Source: Lysinibacillus sphaericus
Lineage (GTDB): Bacteria > Bacillota > Bacilli > Bacillales_A > Planococcaceae
DNA: 64,000 bases
Assembly (NCBI RefSeq): GCF_006864135.1
Contig: NZ_SADV01000016.1
Span: 30,161-94,160, forward strand
Direction: 5' to 3'
Part shown: positions 17,751 through 27,192 of the stretch, piece after piece
Layout: every line of letters begins with the position of its first letter
Numbering within the stretch: position 1 is the stretch's first letter
The notes under the pieces: generated by a model
Seen by the model: the letters and a program-made list of their open reading frames with translations, nothing else
Databases searched by the model: none
What the model was told of the DNA's origin: nothing
Program-made: the position numbers and the translations under genes

Positions 17751-18719
17751 ATGCAAGTATTAAAAATTAATCCACGTGGCTATTGCTACGGTGTTGTTGA
17801 TGCGATGGTCATCGCTCGAAACGCCGCACTCGATAAAACATTACCAAGACCTATCTACATTTTAGGTATGATTGTCCATAATAAACATGTCACGGATGCC
17901 TTTGAAGCAGATGGCATCATCACATTAGATGGCGAGAATCGTTTAGAAATTATTAAACAAGTTGAAACTGGCACTGTTATTTTCACAGCACATGGTGTTT
18001 CACCTGAAATTCGTGAAATTGCGAAGCGAAAAGGCTTAGTATCCATTGATGCCACATGCCCTGACGTAACGGTTACACACGATTTAATTCGTGAAAAATC
18101 AGCAAATGGCTATGATATTATATATATCGGTAAAAAAGGCCATCCCGAGCCAGAGGGAGCAATTGGGGTTGCACCAGATCATGTACATTTAGTGCAATCA
18201 TCCACTGATATTGATACATTAAATTTAACGAATGATAAATTACTAGTAACAAATCAAACGACGATGAGTCAATGGGATGTCGCTCATTTAATGGATAGTT
18301 TAAAAGAGAAATTCCCACATATTGAAGTGCATAAGGAGATTTGTTTGGCAACCCAGGTTCGCCAAGAAGCAGTTGCTCAGCAAGCTGGGGAGGCAGATTT
18401 ACTTATTGTTGTTGGTGACCCAAAATCCAATAACTCGAATCGTTTAACGCAAGTTTCTGTTGAAATAGCAGGGACGCCATCTTATCGAATTGCAGACGTT
18501 TCTGAGCTAAAAGTTGAATGGTTAAAAGGAATTAATTCTGTCGCTGTTACAGCAGGTGCTTCTACGCCAACACCCATTGTAAAAGAGGTTATTTCATTCC
18601 TTGAGCATTTCGATGAAAATGATGAATCAACACATATCATTGAGCGTACAGTTACATTAAATAAAATTTTACCTAAAATTAAATCGCCAAAGCCTGTTGA
18701 TAAAATTATGCCTTACTAA
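17751..18719 (+). CDS. ispH: 4-hydroxy-3-methylbut-2-enyl diphosphate reductase
   Basis: Last enzyme of the MEP isoprenoid pathway; reduces HMBPP to IPP and DMAPP with a [4Fe-4S] cluster. The three cluster cysteines are visible in PRGYCYGV (C12), DATCPDVT (near 96) and KEICLATQ (near 198), with the conserved GHPEPEG and TNQTTMS motifs. The start is the ATG at 17751 behind GAAAGGAGTCACAACC; a TTG 18 bases upstream is less likely. Length 322 is usual. In B. subtilis it lies beside yqfQ as here, but in the opposite relation to cshB-nfo. Confidence 0.95.
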   Translation: MQVLKINPRGYCYGVVDAMVIARNAALDKTLPRPIYILGMIVHNKHVTDAFEADGIITLDGENRLEIIKQVETGTVIFTAHGVSPEIREIAKRKGLVSIDATCPDVTVTHDLIREKSANGYDIIYIGKKGHPEPEGAIGVAPDHVHLVQSSTDIDTLNLTNDKLLVTNQTTMSQWDVAHLMDSLKEKFPHIEVHKEICLATQVRQEAVAQQAGEADLLIVVGDPKSNNSNRLTQVSVEIAGTPSYRIADVSELKVEWLKGINSVAVTAGASTPTPIVKEVISFLEHFDENDESTHIIERTVTLNKILPKIKSPKPVDKIMPY

Positions 18720-18730
18720 GAACAAATGCG

Positions 18731-18837
18731 CTAAAGCGCTCGTTTACATCCGACAAGCGCTGAAGAGCACGAAGCAAAAGTAAACGCCACCAGTTTGCAC
18801 GAGGAATCGAAGCGACCTCGAGGAAGTAGCGCTTTAG
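18731..18837. repeat. 107-bp repeat with perfect 10-bp terminal inverted repeats
   Basis: Ends are CTAAAGCGCT (18731-18740) and AGCGCTTTAG (18828-18837). The interior is GC-richer than the flanks and contains CACGAAGCAAAAGTAAACGCC and ACGAGG/CCTCGAGG blocks. The structure resembles a MITE or a REP-like palindromic unit. No ORF. It is unrelated in sequence to the GCTTCGCTTTCGC family. Confidence 0.7.
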
Positions 18838-18860
18838 TCTAGACGATCTATAGTAGAAAA

Positions 18861-18894
18861 AAATCCTGATTGTCTATGTTGACAATCAGGATTT
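18861..18894. terminator. Bidirectional terminator between ispH and dctR
   Basis: Perfect 14-bp stem AAATCCTGATTGTC with GACAATCAGGATTT around a 6-base loop, A-rich on the left and T-containing on the right; it serves convergent ispH and dctR. Confidence 0.8.
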
Positions 18895-18898
18895 CTCA

Positions 18899-19600
18899 TT
18901 ATTTACTAAAATAATAATTGACTGGACGACCAATACCACCATAATGCACATCCATCGTAATTTCCTCTTGCTTCTCTAAATAATCTAAGTATCTTCTTGC
19001 TGTTACACGCGCAATACCTACACCACTGGCTACTTCTTCTGCTGATGCTCCTTCTACAGAGTGCAAATAGTGCACCACTTTCTCTAGCGTTGCGCGATTA
19101 AAACCTTTAGGTAAACTTTTTTCTGACCGTAAAACGTTTGATTGCTGAGCTTCATTATGTCCTCCGTGATAATGGAATAACTGATCCAGCTCTCCTTGTG
19201 TTATTTCACGCTCCGATTGCATTTGCTTTTTAAAGCGCAAATAATTTTCAAGCGTTCCTTGCACTCGTTCAAATGAAAAAGGTTTCATAATATAATCAAA
19301 GACGCCAAGATGTAGGACCTGTTTTACAGTTTCCATATCATTAGCAGCTGTTACTGTAATTACATCTACCGGTAACTTGAGTTCACGAATTTTTCGTAAA
19401 CTTGTCACGCCATCTTGCTCTGGCATGAAAATATCCATAAATACTAATTCTGGTTTAAGTTTTTGAATTTGCGCAATTCCTTCAACTCCATTTGAGGCTT
19501 GTCCAATTACTTCAAATCCAACTACCTTTTCAATAAATTGGCGATTAACCTCTCGCACCATTGGATCGTCCTCTATTAATAAAACCTTTGTTTGTGTCAC
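18899..19600 (-). CDS. dctR: Response regulator of C4-dicarboxylate sensing (DctR/CitT family)
   Basis: Two-component regulator of 233 residues. The receiver domain has DD near 11-12, phospho-acceptor D56 (LVFMDIFMPEQDG) and the Lys in YIMKPFSFER. The C-terminal HTH (RATLEKVVHYLH, GIARVTARRYLDYLE) is the CitB/DctR type. The GTG start at 19600 follows GGAGGACTAACA; an upstream ATG at 19618 overlaps that RBS. With the adjacent kinase it probably activates the dicarboxylate transporter at 22835. Citrate or malate sensing (CitST, MalKR) is the alternative. Confidence 0.85.
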   Translation of the reverse strand: MTQTKVLLIEDDPMVREVNRQFIEKVVGFEVIGQASNGVEGIAQIQKLKPELVFMDIFMPEQDGVTSLRKIRELKLPVDVITVTAANDMETVKQVLHLGVFDYIMKPFSFERVQGTLENYLRFKKQMQSEREITQGELDQLFHYHGGHNEAQQSNVLRSEKSLPKGFNRATLEKVVHYLHSVEGASAEEVASGVGIARVTARRYLDYLEKQEEITMDVHYGGIGRPVNYYFSK

Positions 19601-19808
19601 TGTTAGTCCTCCATACACTTTGTTCTATCTCTATTTGTGCAAATTTTTACTTAAGGAAGCTATCTATGAGAGCGCCACACTGTTCCCATAGAAATTCTCG
19701 CTTCTATTTCAACGATTCATATTACATTACTCAAAGGATTGATCTTCATTACAACCAAGTGCTTTCTTAGGGACATCATGAGTCGTCCAGCATTTGTTAA
19801 TGAGCCTA

Positions 19809-21410
19809 TTAAGTATGGTAAAAAGTTATTAAAAAGCTTGTTCCTTTATTCGGTTCACTTATGACTTCGATTTCTCCCTTTCCTTTTTGTACAATTTCTT
19901 GTATTAGAAAAAGTCCAATGCCTCGACCTTTTTTCTCTTTTGTCGAATAGCCATTATCAAAAATATGTGCCTTGACTTCATTCGTCATGCCTATACCATT
20001 ATCCGTTACTAATATTGCCAGCACATCCTCATCTTCATCAACAGAAACATGAATCATTTTTTCTTCAATTTGGACATCCCTTAATGCATCAAAAGCATTT
20101 TCAATTAAGTTACCAAATAAAATAACGAAATCATGATGATCTAAATTATTAGGAAATGTTGTCAAACGGCTTTCCCTGTCAATCTCCAGTAGAATTCCCT
20201 GTTCTTTTGCATAGGAAATTTTACTAAGCAATAGCCCGGAAATATTTTCATTTTTAATCCGTTCATTTAGAAAGTTTGTAATTTCATCATGTTCTTCTTT
20301 TACTTGTGTTAAGTAAGAAAGTGCTTGTTCATGATGTCCAAGTTGTAAAAGACCAGCAATTGTGTGCAATTTATTTTTATGCTCATGTGTTTGCACGCGT
20401 AATGCTTGTACAAATGCCTTAACACCCGTTAGTTCCTCTGCAAGCTTTTTCACTTCTGTACGATCCTTAAACATGGCTACAGCCCCAACCGTTTTTCCAT
20501 TAACTTGTATTGGTATACGATTACTCATAATATTGTTTTCATTAATATAGAGCTCACGATTAAAAATGGGTTGATCTAGCTCCAATATTTCTGGTAATCG
20601 TGTATCAGGTAACACGTCAAAAATTTTCTTCCCTATTAATGTTGAAGGTTTTTTGTGAACCCCCAATATGTCACATGCTTTTTCATTAAATATTGTAATT
20701 GTCAAATCATTATCAATGGCAATTATCCCTTCATGCATCGCGTTAAATGTTTCGGTTCTTTCTACATACATTTTAGCAATTTCGTGGGGCTCTAACCCAA
20801 ACATTTGCTTTTTCATATGAAGCCCTAATGTATGAGCCCCCCATGCACTAAAGAAAAGAGATAATAAAATAGTAATCATTAATTCTGTTTGAATAGATTG
20901 TAGCAACTCTGCCACAGTTAAAACACTATAGCCCACTACTACTACGCCTATTTGTTTACCTTCTTTACTCATGATTGGGACGAATGCTCGTACCATATCT
21001 CCATGTTCACCATGGGCAATGGATGTATAATAATGCTCAGAAAACGCAGCGTTCAGATCTCCTGACTCCGAGAGTTGCCCAATCTCCTCTGTATTTGGAT
21101 GTGAGTACTTACGCCTTTGCATATCTAGTACAACAATATATTGTGCGCCATTTATATCACGTATTTCCTCCACTACAGGATTTATATATTTCGTAGCCTC
21201 GTTAAAATTTTTATTTGCTATGTAAGTTTTCAGTTCGGGAAGCTGTGATACTGTTTTTGCCACAAGTAAAGCCTGATCTCCAAGCTTATCCTTTTGCACA
21301 GTCATGACAAACCCTAGCAAAAATGTTCCACCTATACTAAAGGAGAGCATGAGAATAAAAAAAGTCAGAGACATAATTTTTCTCTTCATCGATATTTTTT
21401 GAAATTTCAA
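19809..21410 (-). CDS. dctS: Sensor histidine kinase of C4-dicarboxylate sensing (DctS/CitA family)
   Basis: Membrane kinase of the CitA/DcuS type, 533 residues. A membrane helix near 12-35, an extracytoplasmic PASp (sCache) ligand domain to about 175, a second helix near 176-195, a cytoplasmic PAS near 215-320, then the His box QTHEHKNKLHTIAGLLQLG near 345 and a HATPase with ENAFDAL and GIGLFLI. It starts at TTG 21410 behind GGGAGGCGAAC; ATG 21389 is possible. It is 191 bases upstream of dctR on the same strand and diverges from the binding protein at 21502. Confidence 0.87.
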   Translation of the reverse strand: MKFQKISMKRKIMSLTFFILMLSFSIGGTFLLGFVMTVQKDKLGDQALLVAKTVSQLPELKTYIANKNFNEATKYINPVVEEIRDINGAQYIVVLDMQRRKYSHPNTEEIGQLSESGDLNAAFSEHYYTSIAHGEHGDMVRAFVPIMSKEGKQIGVVVVGYSVLTVAELLQSIQTELMITILLSLFFSAWGAHTLGLHMKKQMFGLEPHEIAKMYVERTETFNAMHEGIIAIDNDLTITIFNEKACDILGVHKKPSTLIGKKIFDVLPDTRLPEILELDQPIFNRELYINENNIMSNRIPIQVNGKTVGAVAMFKDRTEVKKLAEELTGVKAFVQALRVQTHEHKNKLHTIAGLLQLGHHEQALSYLTQVKEEHDEITNFLNERIKNENISGLLLSKISYAKEQGILLEIDRESRLTTFPNNLDHHDFVILFGNLIENAFDALRDVQIEEKMIHVSVDEDEDVLAILVTDNGIGMTNEVKAHIFDNGYSTKEKKGRGIGLFLIQEIVQKGKGEIEVISEPNKGTSFLITFYHT

Positions 21411-21501
21411 GATGTTCGCCTCCCTCTTACTATATTTTAACTTACTCCATATGTTAGAATAACAAAAACATCAGAAAATACGAATAAATTAGGTGTAATA
21501 G

Positions 21502-22551
21502 ATGAAAAAATTTATTATTGGAACAATAGCAACCGTTTTATTGTTAACGATAGCGTTTGGTGTTCAACAAGGCTTACTATTCGCCAAGCCTCTGCCCTAT
21601 GACGATGAGCAAAAAGGTTTGAATACGCAAATTACGATTCATTTAAGTCATGTTGTTGCTGAGAATACACCAAAAGGACAGGCGGCAAGTAAATTCGCCG
21701 AGCTTGTTGAGAAAAAAACAAATGGCAAGGTGAAGGTACACGTCTACCCAAACTCCTCCTTGTTTAATGATGAAAACGAGTTTCAGGCTTTGCAAAATGG
21801 ACAAGTAGAAATGATTATCCCTACTTTCTCAAAGATGACATCCTATATACCAAATTGGCAGGTTCTTGATTTACCTTACCTTTTTAATACGGATGATGAA
21901 GTGCATGAGGTACTTACAGGTTCGATCGGTGAACAATTGTTAAATGAGCTTAAGCCTTTTCATATAAAAGGACTGGGCTTTTGGCATAATGGCTTTAAAC
22001 ATTTAACCTCTGTCGATCACCCTATTCATGCATTTGAGGATTTAAAAGGCTTACGTGTCCGTACAATGCCAAGTAAAACCCTTGAAAAGCAATTCGAGGT
22101 AGTTGGGGCTACACCAATCCCGACTTCTTTCAGCGAGGTTTTTACTGATTTAGAATCGAATACGATTAATGCTCAGGAAAATACAGCGTCAAATATTTAT
22201 TCTAAAGGTTTCTATAAAGTGCAGAAGCATATGACATTAACTAAGCACGGCATTTTAGGATACGCTGTTTTAATGAATGACAAATTTTGGAGATCCTTAC
22301 CTTCAGATATCCAACAACAGGTAATGGAGGCTATGAAAGAAACAACAGACTGGCAATTTGAACAAGCAGTAGAAATGAACGAAGAAGATTTGCAAAAACT
22401 TAAGCAGCAGGAAAACTTTGAAATCTATACGATGAGTAATAAGGAACGCCAACGCTTTAAGGACAAACTAGCGCCTGTTTATGATTTTTATAGAAACAAT
22501 GTACAAGAAAATGATGTTTTATCAGAAATTGAAAAAATTGTTTCTCCTTAA
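21502..22551 (+). CDS. dctB: TRAP-type C4-dicarboxylate-binding protein DctB
   Basis: Extracytoplasmic solute-binding protein of the DctP/TRAP family, 349 residues, with an N-terminal signal or anchor (about 3-27). Family motifs include LSHVVAENTPKGQAA, GRVRTMPS-like LKGLRVRTMPSK and the substrate Arg region near 185, and NAQENTASNIYSKGFYKVQK near 225. No TRAP membrane subunits (DctQM) are present. In B. subtilis DctB acts with DctS as a co-sensor rather than a transporter part, and the same divergent layout here supports that. RBS is weak (TAGGTGTAATAG). Confidence 0.88.
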   Translation: MKKFIIGTIATVLLLTIAFGVQQGLLFAKPLPYDDEQKGLNTQITIHLSHVVAENTPKGQAASKFAELVEKKTNGKVKVHVYPNSSLFNDENEFQALQNGQVEMIIPTFSKMTSYIPNWQVLDLPYLFNTDDEVHEVLTGSIGEQLLNELKPFHIKGLGFWHNGFKHLTSVDHPIHAFEDLKGLRVRTMPSKTLEKQFEVVGATPIPTSFSEVFTDLESNTINAQENTASNIYSKGFYKVQKHMTLTKHGILGYAVLMNDKFWRSLPSDIQQQVMEAMKETTDWQFEQAVEMNEEDLQKLKQQENFEIYTMSNKERQRFKDKLAPVYDFYRNNVQENDVLSEIEKIVSP

Positions 22552-22591
22552 AGTATTAATGTGCGATTCATACTTTTGTTCATTAATGATA

Positions 22592-22619
22592 AAATCCTCA
22601 CTAGCGTGGGGATTTTTTT
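22592..22619 (+). terminator. Terminator of dctB
   Basis: Stem AAATCCTCAC (22592-22601) with GTGGGGATTT, four-base loop, then T7. Confidence 0.85.
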
Positions 22620-22787
22620 CTTGTGTATTATAATAGGTTCTAAAATTACAAAACTACTATAAAACAGCTTGAAACCCCTGATATCACTAGTTTTATTGAT
22701 CTCCCAACTAAAATTGAACAAAATGAACAATAGAAACTTTACGGTCATAAAAACTATTGTCGGAAAATTTCAGCTAAGATAACTTCA

Positions 22788-22801
22788 TGAAAGCGTTCAC
22801 A
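22788..22801 (+). promoter_or_regulatory. CcpA cre site upstream of dctP
   Basis: TGAAAGCGTTCACA matches the Bacillus cre consensus TGWAANCGNTNWCA at every position. It ends one base before a TAATAT -10-like box (22803-22808) and 33 bases before the dctP start, a position that would give repression by CcpA when glucose is present. Confidence 0.85.
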
Positions 22802-22834
22802 TAATATTCATAAACAGTGTTAGGGGAGAACTTT

Positions 22835-24100
22835 ATGCGTATAAATTTTAAAAACTTAACAGTACAAGTCCTGATTGCTATTGTGCTAGGTATTATTGTA
22901 GGTGCTACGTTCCCTGAATTCGGAGCGAAGTTGAAAATATTAGCAGATATTTTTATTAAATTAATTAAGATGTTAATAGCTCCTATTATTTTCTTAACAG
23001 TTGTTATTGGAATTGGTAGTATGGGCGATGTAAAAAAGGTTGGTAAAATTGGCGGGAAGGCATTAATTTATTTTGAAATTGTCTCTACTTTCGCATTAGC
23101 GATCGGTTTAATCGTTGTCAATATTGTAAAACCTGGTAAAGGCTTTAATACAGCTGCTGCGAACGGTGCAGATGTTTCCCAATATACAGAGGCCGCAGCC
23201 GCTACAGAGCATGGTATTGGTGCATTTATCATGCAAATTATACCTGATAATGTTGTCGGAGCACTTGCAAATGGCGAGTTATTACCTGTTTTATTCTCAG
23301 CTGTTTTATTCGGCATAGCTGCTGCAGCTATTGGTGAACCCGCTAAACCAGTTATTAAATTTTTCGAACAAGTAGCAGATATATTCTTTAAAATTGTTAA
23401 TATGGTCATGAAAGTTTCCCCGATTGGTGCATTTGGCGCTATGAGCTACACAATCGGAAACTTCGGTCTTAAATCACTAGGAAACTTAGGATTTTTAATG
23501 CTTTCCGTTTATATTACAATGTTTATCTTTATCGTAGTCATCATTGGTCTTATTACACGTTACTTTGGATTCAGTATCTTTAAGTTTATTAAATATATTA
23601 AAGATGAAATTTTTATCGTTATTGGAACATCATCATCAGAATCTGCCCTACCTTCGATGATGCGTAAATTAGAAAACTATGGTTGCTCTAAACAAGTCGT
23701 TGGGCTTGTTATTCCAACGGGGTACTCCTTTAACTTAGATGGTACGTCCATCTACTTATCTATGGCGGCTATTTTTATCGCACAAGCTTATGGGGTGGAT
23801 TTAGATGTTTGGCATCAAATTACATTATTAGCTATTTTAATGCTAACATCTAAAGGTGCAGCCGGTGTAACAGGCTCTGGCTTTATTACACTCGCAGCAA
23901 CATTAGCAGCATTCCCAATGATTCCAGTAGAAGGGATTGCCCTTTTAATTGGGGTCGACCGCTTTATGTCAGAGGCTCGCGCCGTTACAAACTTAATTGG
24001 TAATGGTGTAGCAACAGTTGTCGTTTCAAAAATGGAAAAAGAATTCGATCCAGAGCAAGAAAAACGTGCTCTTGCAGGAGAAGTCACAACCCAACAATAA
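22835..24100 (+). CDS. dctP: C4-dicarboxylate:cation symporter DctP (DAACS family)
   Basis: Secondary transporter of the dicarboxylate/amino acid:cation symporter family, 421 residues with about eight helices and two hairpins. The hallmark serine-rich motif GTSSSESALPSMM near 264 and the later substrate region ATLAAFPMIPVEG...LIGVDRFMSEARAVTNLIGN near 350-390 are intact. Context with DctB/DctS/DctR argues for succinate, fumarate and malate uptake rather than glutamate. ATG 22835 follows GGGGAGAAC; a GTG 18 bases upstream is less likely. Controlled probably by DctR and by the cre site. Confidence 0.92.
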   Translation: MRINFKNLTVQVLIAIVLGIIVGATFPEFGAKLKILADIFIKLIKMLIAPIIFLTVVIGIGSMGDVKKVGKIGGKALIYFEIVSTFALAIGLIVVNIVKPGKGFNTAAANGADVSQYTEAAAATEHGIGAFIMQIIPDNVVGALANGELLPVLFSAVLFGIAAAAIGEPAKPVIKFFEQVADIFFKIVNMVMKVSPIGAFGAMSYTIGNFGLKSLGNLGFLMLSVYITMFIFIVVIIGLITRYFGFSIFKFIKYIKDEIFIVIGTSSSESALPSMMRKLENYGCSKQVVGLVIPTGYSFNLDGTSIYLSMAAIFIAQAYGVDLDVWHQITLLAILMLTSKGAAGVTGSGFITLAATLAAFPMIPVEGIALLIGVDRFMSEARAVTNLIGNGVATVVVSKMEKEFDPEQEKRALAGEVTTQQ

Positions 24101-24104
24101 AATG

Positions 24105-24152
24105 AAAGGCTGGCCGGTAGTGTGAAATTCACATTATCGGCCAGCCTTTTTC
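24105..24152 (+). terminator. Terminator of dctP
   Basis: Stem AAAGGCTGGCCG with CGGCCAGCCTTT, then TTT, starting 5 bases after the stop codon. Confidence 0.9.
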
Positions 24153-24261
24153 AGTGTTAAACTCCATATTCCATTTTTAAAAATCAAATGTACACCATTT
24201 GTTGCTTGCAAAAAAAATCAATCCAACTTTTCGAAACAACTTTATCGCCTATTTGAATCAA

Positions 24262-24310
24262 ATATACCTCGGCAAAATTGCCGCTGTCGCTTCGCTTTCG
24301 AATCGGCTTT
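24262..24310. repeat. Partial copy of the GCTTCGCTTTCGC repeat
   Basis: Contains CCTCGGCAAAATTGCCGCTG and GTCGCTTCGCTTTCG, that is the left palindrome remnant joined to the core; the right half is missing. It lies between dctP and the LapA-like gene in non-coding DNA. Confidence 0.7.
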
Positions 24311-24426
24311 ATGCTTATGCCAGTATAACCCTTCCTGATTTGAGGAAGGTATTAAATTAAAAATAATAAAGTAGTTTAATTCAGTGTTTGTTCTACAATA
24401 GGACTCTTAGCGAAATAGATCAATAT

Positions 24427-24675
24427 TTAAGAATGTTGATCTATTTCACCACCTGCCTTTTTTAATGCTCTTTGAAGTTGATAAATTTTCATCATACTAA
24501 TTAATCCAGTTAATAGGGCTCCCAATAGGACTGACCCAATAATGACGAGGATCAATGGCCATTCAGCTTTTCCAAATAAATAATTAACCGTTACCATGTC
24601 AACATTTATAACTGAAAAAACTGCGATAATTAAGATCACAATTAGTGCTAATATTAAGTTCCATTGCTTTTTCAT
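24427..24675 (-). CDS. LapA-domain (DUF1049) small membrane protein
   Basis: An 82-residue protein with two membrane helices (about 8-27 and 40-62) separated by the NVDMVTVNYLFGKAEWPL segment typical of LapA/DUF1049 proteins, and a coiled C-terminal tail (MKIYQLQRALKKAGGEID). In Gram-negatives the family helps assemble lipopolysaccharide; in Bacillales the role is unknown. Start ATG 24675 follows GAGGTGGCTT; an ATG 12 bases upstream overlaps that RBS. It stands alone. Confidence 0.8.
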   Translation of the reverse strand: MKKQWNLILALIVILIIAVFSVINVDMVTVNYLFGKAEWPLILVIIGSVLLGALLTGLISMMKIYQLQRALKKAGGEIDQHS

Positions 24676-24879
24676 AAGCCACCTCATTTATTTAACTATT
24701 CTACATTCACTATTATAGAATCAGAATTAGCTTAGGACAATCACTTATTTTACAGCAAGGGTATACACTGATAGACCTTTTAACCCTTTAGTTGGACCTC
24801 TTTAACTATCAAAATTTTTATTGAAGATGAAACTTAGAGTAAAGCTTCTCCGTATAGTAAGTAGATTGGAGGCTTTTTT

Positions 24880-25416
24880 ATGACTACATTTACCCTTACC
24901 TACCCAAAAGCTTTCGAAAGCTTTTCAAATATCCCTATTGTGAATGAACAACATGAGACAGTTTGTGTGCTACAAAAGGTTGAACGTTCATCCGTTGGAA
25001 AAGTAATCAATGCTGTTATGCTAGTTGCTGCACAACAGTCATTACCACATCACTATGAATCACGCACTACTTTAGGGGCACCACTTTTTCAAGTGCAATC
25101 TACACTATTAACCAAGGGTGTTAGCCATCAGCTTATTATACCAGATGGATCCATTTTACCGATACAACGGAAGACGGTTCAATTACTTGAATCTTCCTAC
25201 TCTTTTACAATGGATGGACTCGTTTTTCGCTTTGAAAAGGATTTTACTTCAACCGCCTATTTATATTGTAATGATGAAAAAATAGCAAGCGCTAGTAATA
25301 TAGAAACTGAGCTTGTGCGTACTGGTATAGCTTTTAAACTGTTTAACTCTGACGATACTCTCTTTGTTGCTTTGCTAGCAACTCTGTATCAAGCATTATT
25401 TTCTATGAGTAATTAG
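24880..25416 (+). CDS. Tubby-like beta-rich protein of unknown function
   Basis: A soluble 178-residue protein, mostly predicted beta strand with alternating hydrophobic residues and no signal peptide. It resembles the tubby C-terminal-like proteins of Bacillus (pattern: short strand, LQKVERS, later FRFEKDFTSTAYLYCNDEKIA), but I cannot verify the family without a profile search. RBS TTGGAGGCTTTTTT precedes ATG 24880. It is monocistronic with a hairpin terminator. Confidence 0.6.
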   Translation: MTTFTLTYPKAFESFSNIPIVNEQHETVCVLQKVERSSVGKVINAVMLVAAQQSLPHHYESRTTLGAPLFQVQSTLLTKGVSHQLIIPDGSILPIQRKTVQLLESSYSFTMDGLVFRFEKDFTSTAYLYCNDEKIASASNIETELVRTGIAFKLFNSDDTLFVALLATLYQALFSMSN

Positions 25417-25457
25417 GTGACTATATACATATACGTTTTAAATAGATGATGAACAAT

Positions 25458-25486
25458 AAAAACTCCTATATATTAGGAGTTTTTTT
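25458..25486 (+). terminator. Terminator after the tubby-like gene
   Basis: Stem AACTCCTA with TAGGAGTT, loop of five, followed by T7. Confidence 0.8.
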
Positions 25487-25668
25487 GCTTACTTGTCGCG
25501 GATTTCTCATAAAAGCTAGCTCTTTTATGCCTTTTATTACTGCTAGAATCAATCAATATCTTCCGGGACACGAAATAAATTCGCTTTGTTTTGACCATTT
25601 TACGCCGTTCTTCTATAAAAGGAGTACACTAAAGAGGTAGAAATACTATACATTTGGAGGCATTTAAC

Positions 25669-25848
25669 ATGGATACAAAAGCAGCAGACATTAAAAATTT
25701 AATGACGCTAGATTTACTTGTTCAAATTCTAGAGGAACGCGGTATTATGACAGAAAGAGAGTTACAAGAACGTCTCACTAATAACGTTAAACTTTCCTCT
25801 ATGGATGCAAATTTAAAAGAAAAAGTCATTGAAGAAATAAAACATTAA
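25669..25848 (+). CDS. Small helical protein of unknown function
   Basis: A 59-residue acidic, mostly helical protein without membrane segments (LLVQILEERGIMTERELQER region suggests a winged-helix or coiled fragment). RBS TTGGAGGCATTTAAC precedes ATG 25669. It is followed at once by a strong GC-rich hairpin, which supports it as a real transcription unit. Family not recognised. Confidence 0.65.
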   Translation: MDTKAADIKNLMTLDLLVQILEERGIMTERELQERLTNNVKLSSMDANLKEKVIEEIKH

Positions 25849-25870
25849 TGGAATGGATGGCATTTCAAAA

Positions 25871-25919
25871 AGGGGCCGCTTCTTAAGTAATAAAATGTTT
25901 TTTAGCGGCCCTCTTTTTT
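25871..25919. terminator. Bidirectional terminator between the 59-residue gene and phzF-like gene
   Basis: GGGGCCGCT pairs with AGCGGCCCT across an AT-rich loop, followed by CTTTTTTT on the plus side and preceded by AAAAA on the other. The phzF-like stop codon at 25918 touches its right edge. Confidence 0.85.
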
Positions 25920-26811
25920 ATATTTGCACATTTAGCTCCTTCACATATACAGCGGTTCCTGAAATAGAAATAGTCAATTTGCCCTCATCATTTTTTACAT
26001 GTACATGCACACGCCCATCCTTCCCAAGCTCCTGCCCTTGTTCAATAATTAGTGTCTTCGGCAATTGTGCTTGTCGATCCATATACCCTGCAAAATATGC
26101 TCCCATAACACCAGAGGCTGTACCTGTAGTTATATCTTCAATTGTTCCAGAATAAGGTGATGAAAAATGTCGTGCATGCATATCTGCATACTTATCAAAT
26201 GCCTCTAAGCAAAAAGGATGCACGGATGCTTTTGGCATTTCTTCAAGGACATCCGGAAAATCTGCAGTTTGCGGAGTCATTTTTTCAAAGTATGATAAAT
26301 TTTTTATAGGTACTAGCAATGTCCAAATTCCTGTACTTCCATAGACTATCGGTAATTCAGGATGTATCGCTTCCTCTGTTAGTCCAATAGATTGTGCAAG
26401 CTTAGATTTTGAACCGTTGTTAAATGCTTTAAATTGAGGTGCTGCATGCTGCATAGTCATATGAATTTTCCCTTTTTGTTCTTTTATCTCAATTGGGAGA
26501 ATTCCTGCTTTCGTTTCAATAGTCAGTTTTGACTTATCTCCTAGTAAACCTTTTGTTTTTAGTGCATATATCGTTGCCATTGTTGCATGTCCACATAAAT
26601 TCATCTCATGCCCTGGCGTGAAATAACGTATACGTAAATCTGCTTTATCCGATTTTAACGCAAAGGCTGTTTCATTGAAGCCCACTTGCTTAGCAATAGC
26701 CTGCATTTCTAATTCACTAAATTGATCTGCCTCTACGACGACACCTGCTGGATTTCCCATATTAGGTATCGTGCTAAACGCATCATAATGATGGACGGTA
26801 ACCCTTTTCAT
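25918..26811 (-). CDS. PhzF family isomerase
   Basis: A 297-residue protein with the two-lobed diaminopimelate-epimerase-like fold of PhzF. The signature N-terminus ([18 protein letters not shown]) and catalytic Glu in GFNETAFAL near 45 are present, as are [17 protein letters not shown] and a glycine-rich [14 protein letters not shown] in the second half. Phenazine genes are absent, so this is one of the many PhzF-like proteins of unknown substrate found in Bacillales. Start ATG 26811 follows AAGGAAGGGAAAAGAAA. Monocistronic. Confidence 0.88.
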   Translation of the reverse strand: MKRVTVHHYDAFSTIPNMGNPAGVVVEADQFSELEMQAIAKQVGFNETAFALKSDKADLRIRYFTPGHEMNLCGHATMATIYALKTKGLLGDKSKLTIETKAGILPIEIKEQKGKIHMTMQHAAPQFKAFNNGSKSKLAQSIGLTEEAIHPELPIVYGSTGIWTLLVPIKNLSYFEKMTPQTADFPDVLEEMPKASVHPFCLEAFDKYADMHARHFSSPYSGTIEDITTGTASGVMGAYFAGYMDRQAQLPKTLIIEQGQELGKDGRVHVHVKNDEGKLTISISGTAVYVKELNVQI

Positions 26812-27192
26812 TTTCTTTTCCCTTCCTTTATTTAAGTTTTACATCAAAGCTTGGCTACTCTAACTGGCGTGTATTACAAAGCCTTTCTGTTCCTAAAATT
26901 TTATCCTGCGGAACAAATTTGTCTATCCTTACTCGGCGGTTATCTCCTATTCCCTTACATTAATAGATACGAATGCACTGCATAAAAGTTCCATTTTTGC
27001 TAACATTATTAAACCATTCTTAGAAAATACCATCACAAAGAGACCTTTTAAAAAATTCTAGTATAAGGTAGCATCAAAACTCTATTAGATTTCATCTTTC
27101 TAAGTTTTGAGCCATACTTTACTCAGACATAGGCCCCTAAATGCATAAAAAAAGCAATATGCACTTTTTTACTGTACATACTGCCTAAGCCT
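26812..27192. other. Intergenic region with no recognised gene
   Basis: About 380 bases between two minus-strand genes. It has the short A-T hairpin AAAAAAGCAATATGCACTTTTTT near 27147-27169, a possible terminator for the reductase gene. I see no ORF with a ribosome site and no repeat copy. Confidence 0.4.

Noticed and set aside
25446..25640. 64-codon plus-strand ORF
   Set aside because: It starts inside the terminator of the tubby-like gene and has no RBS.
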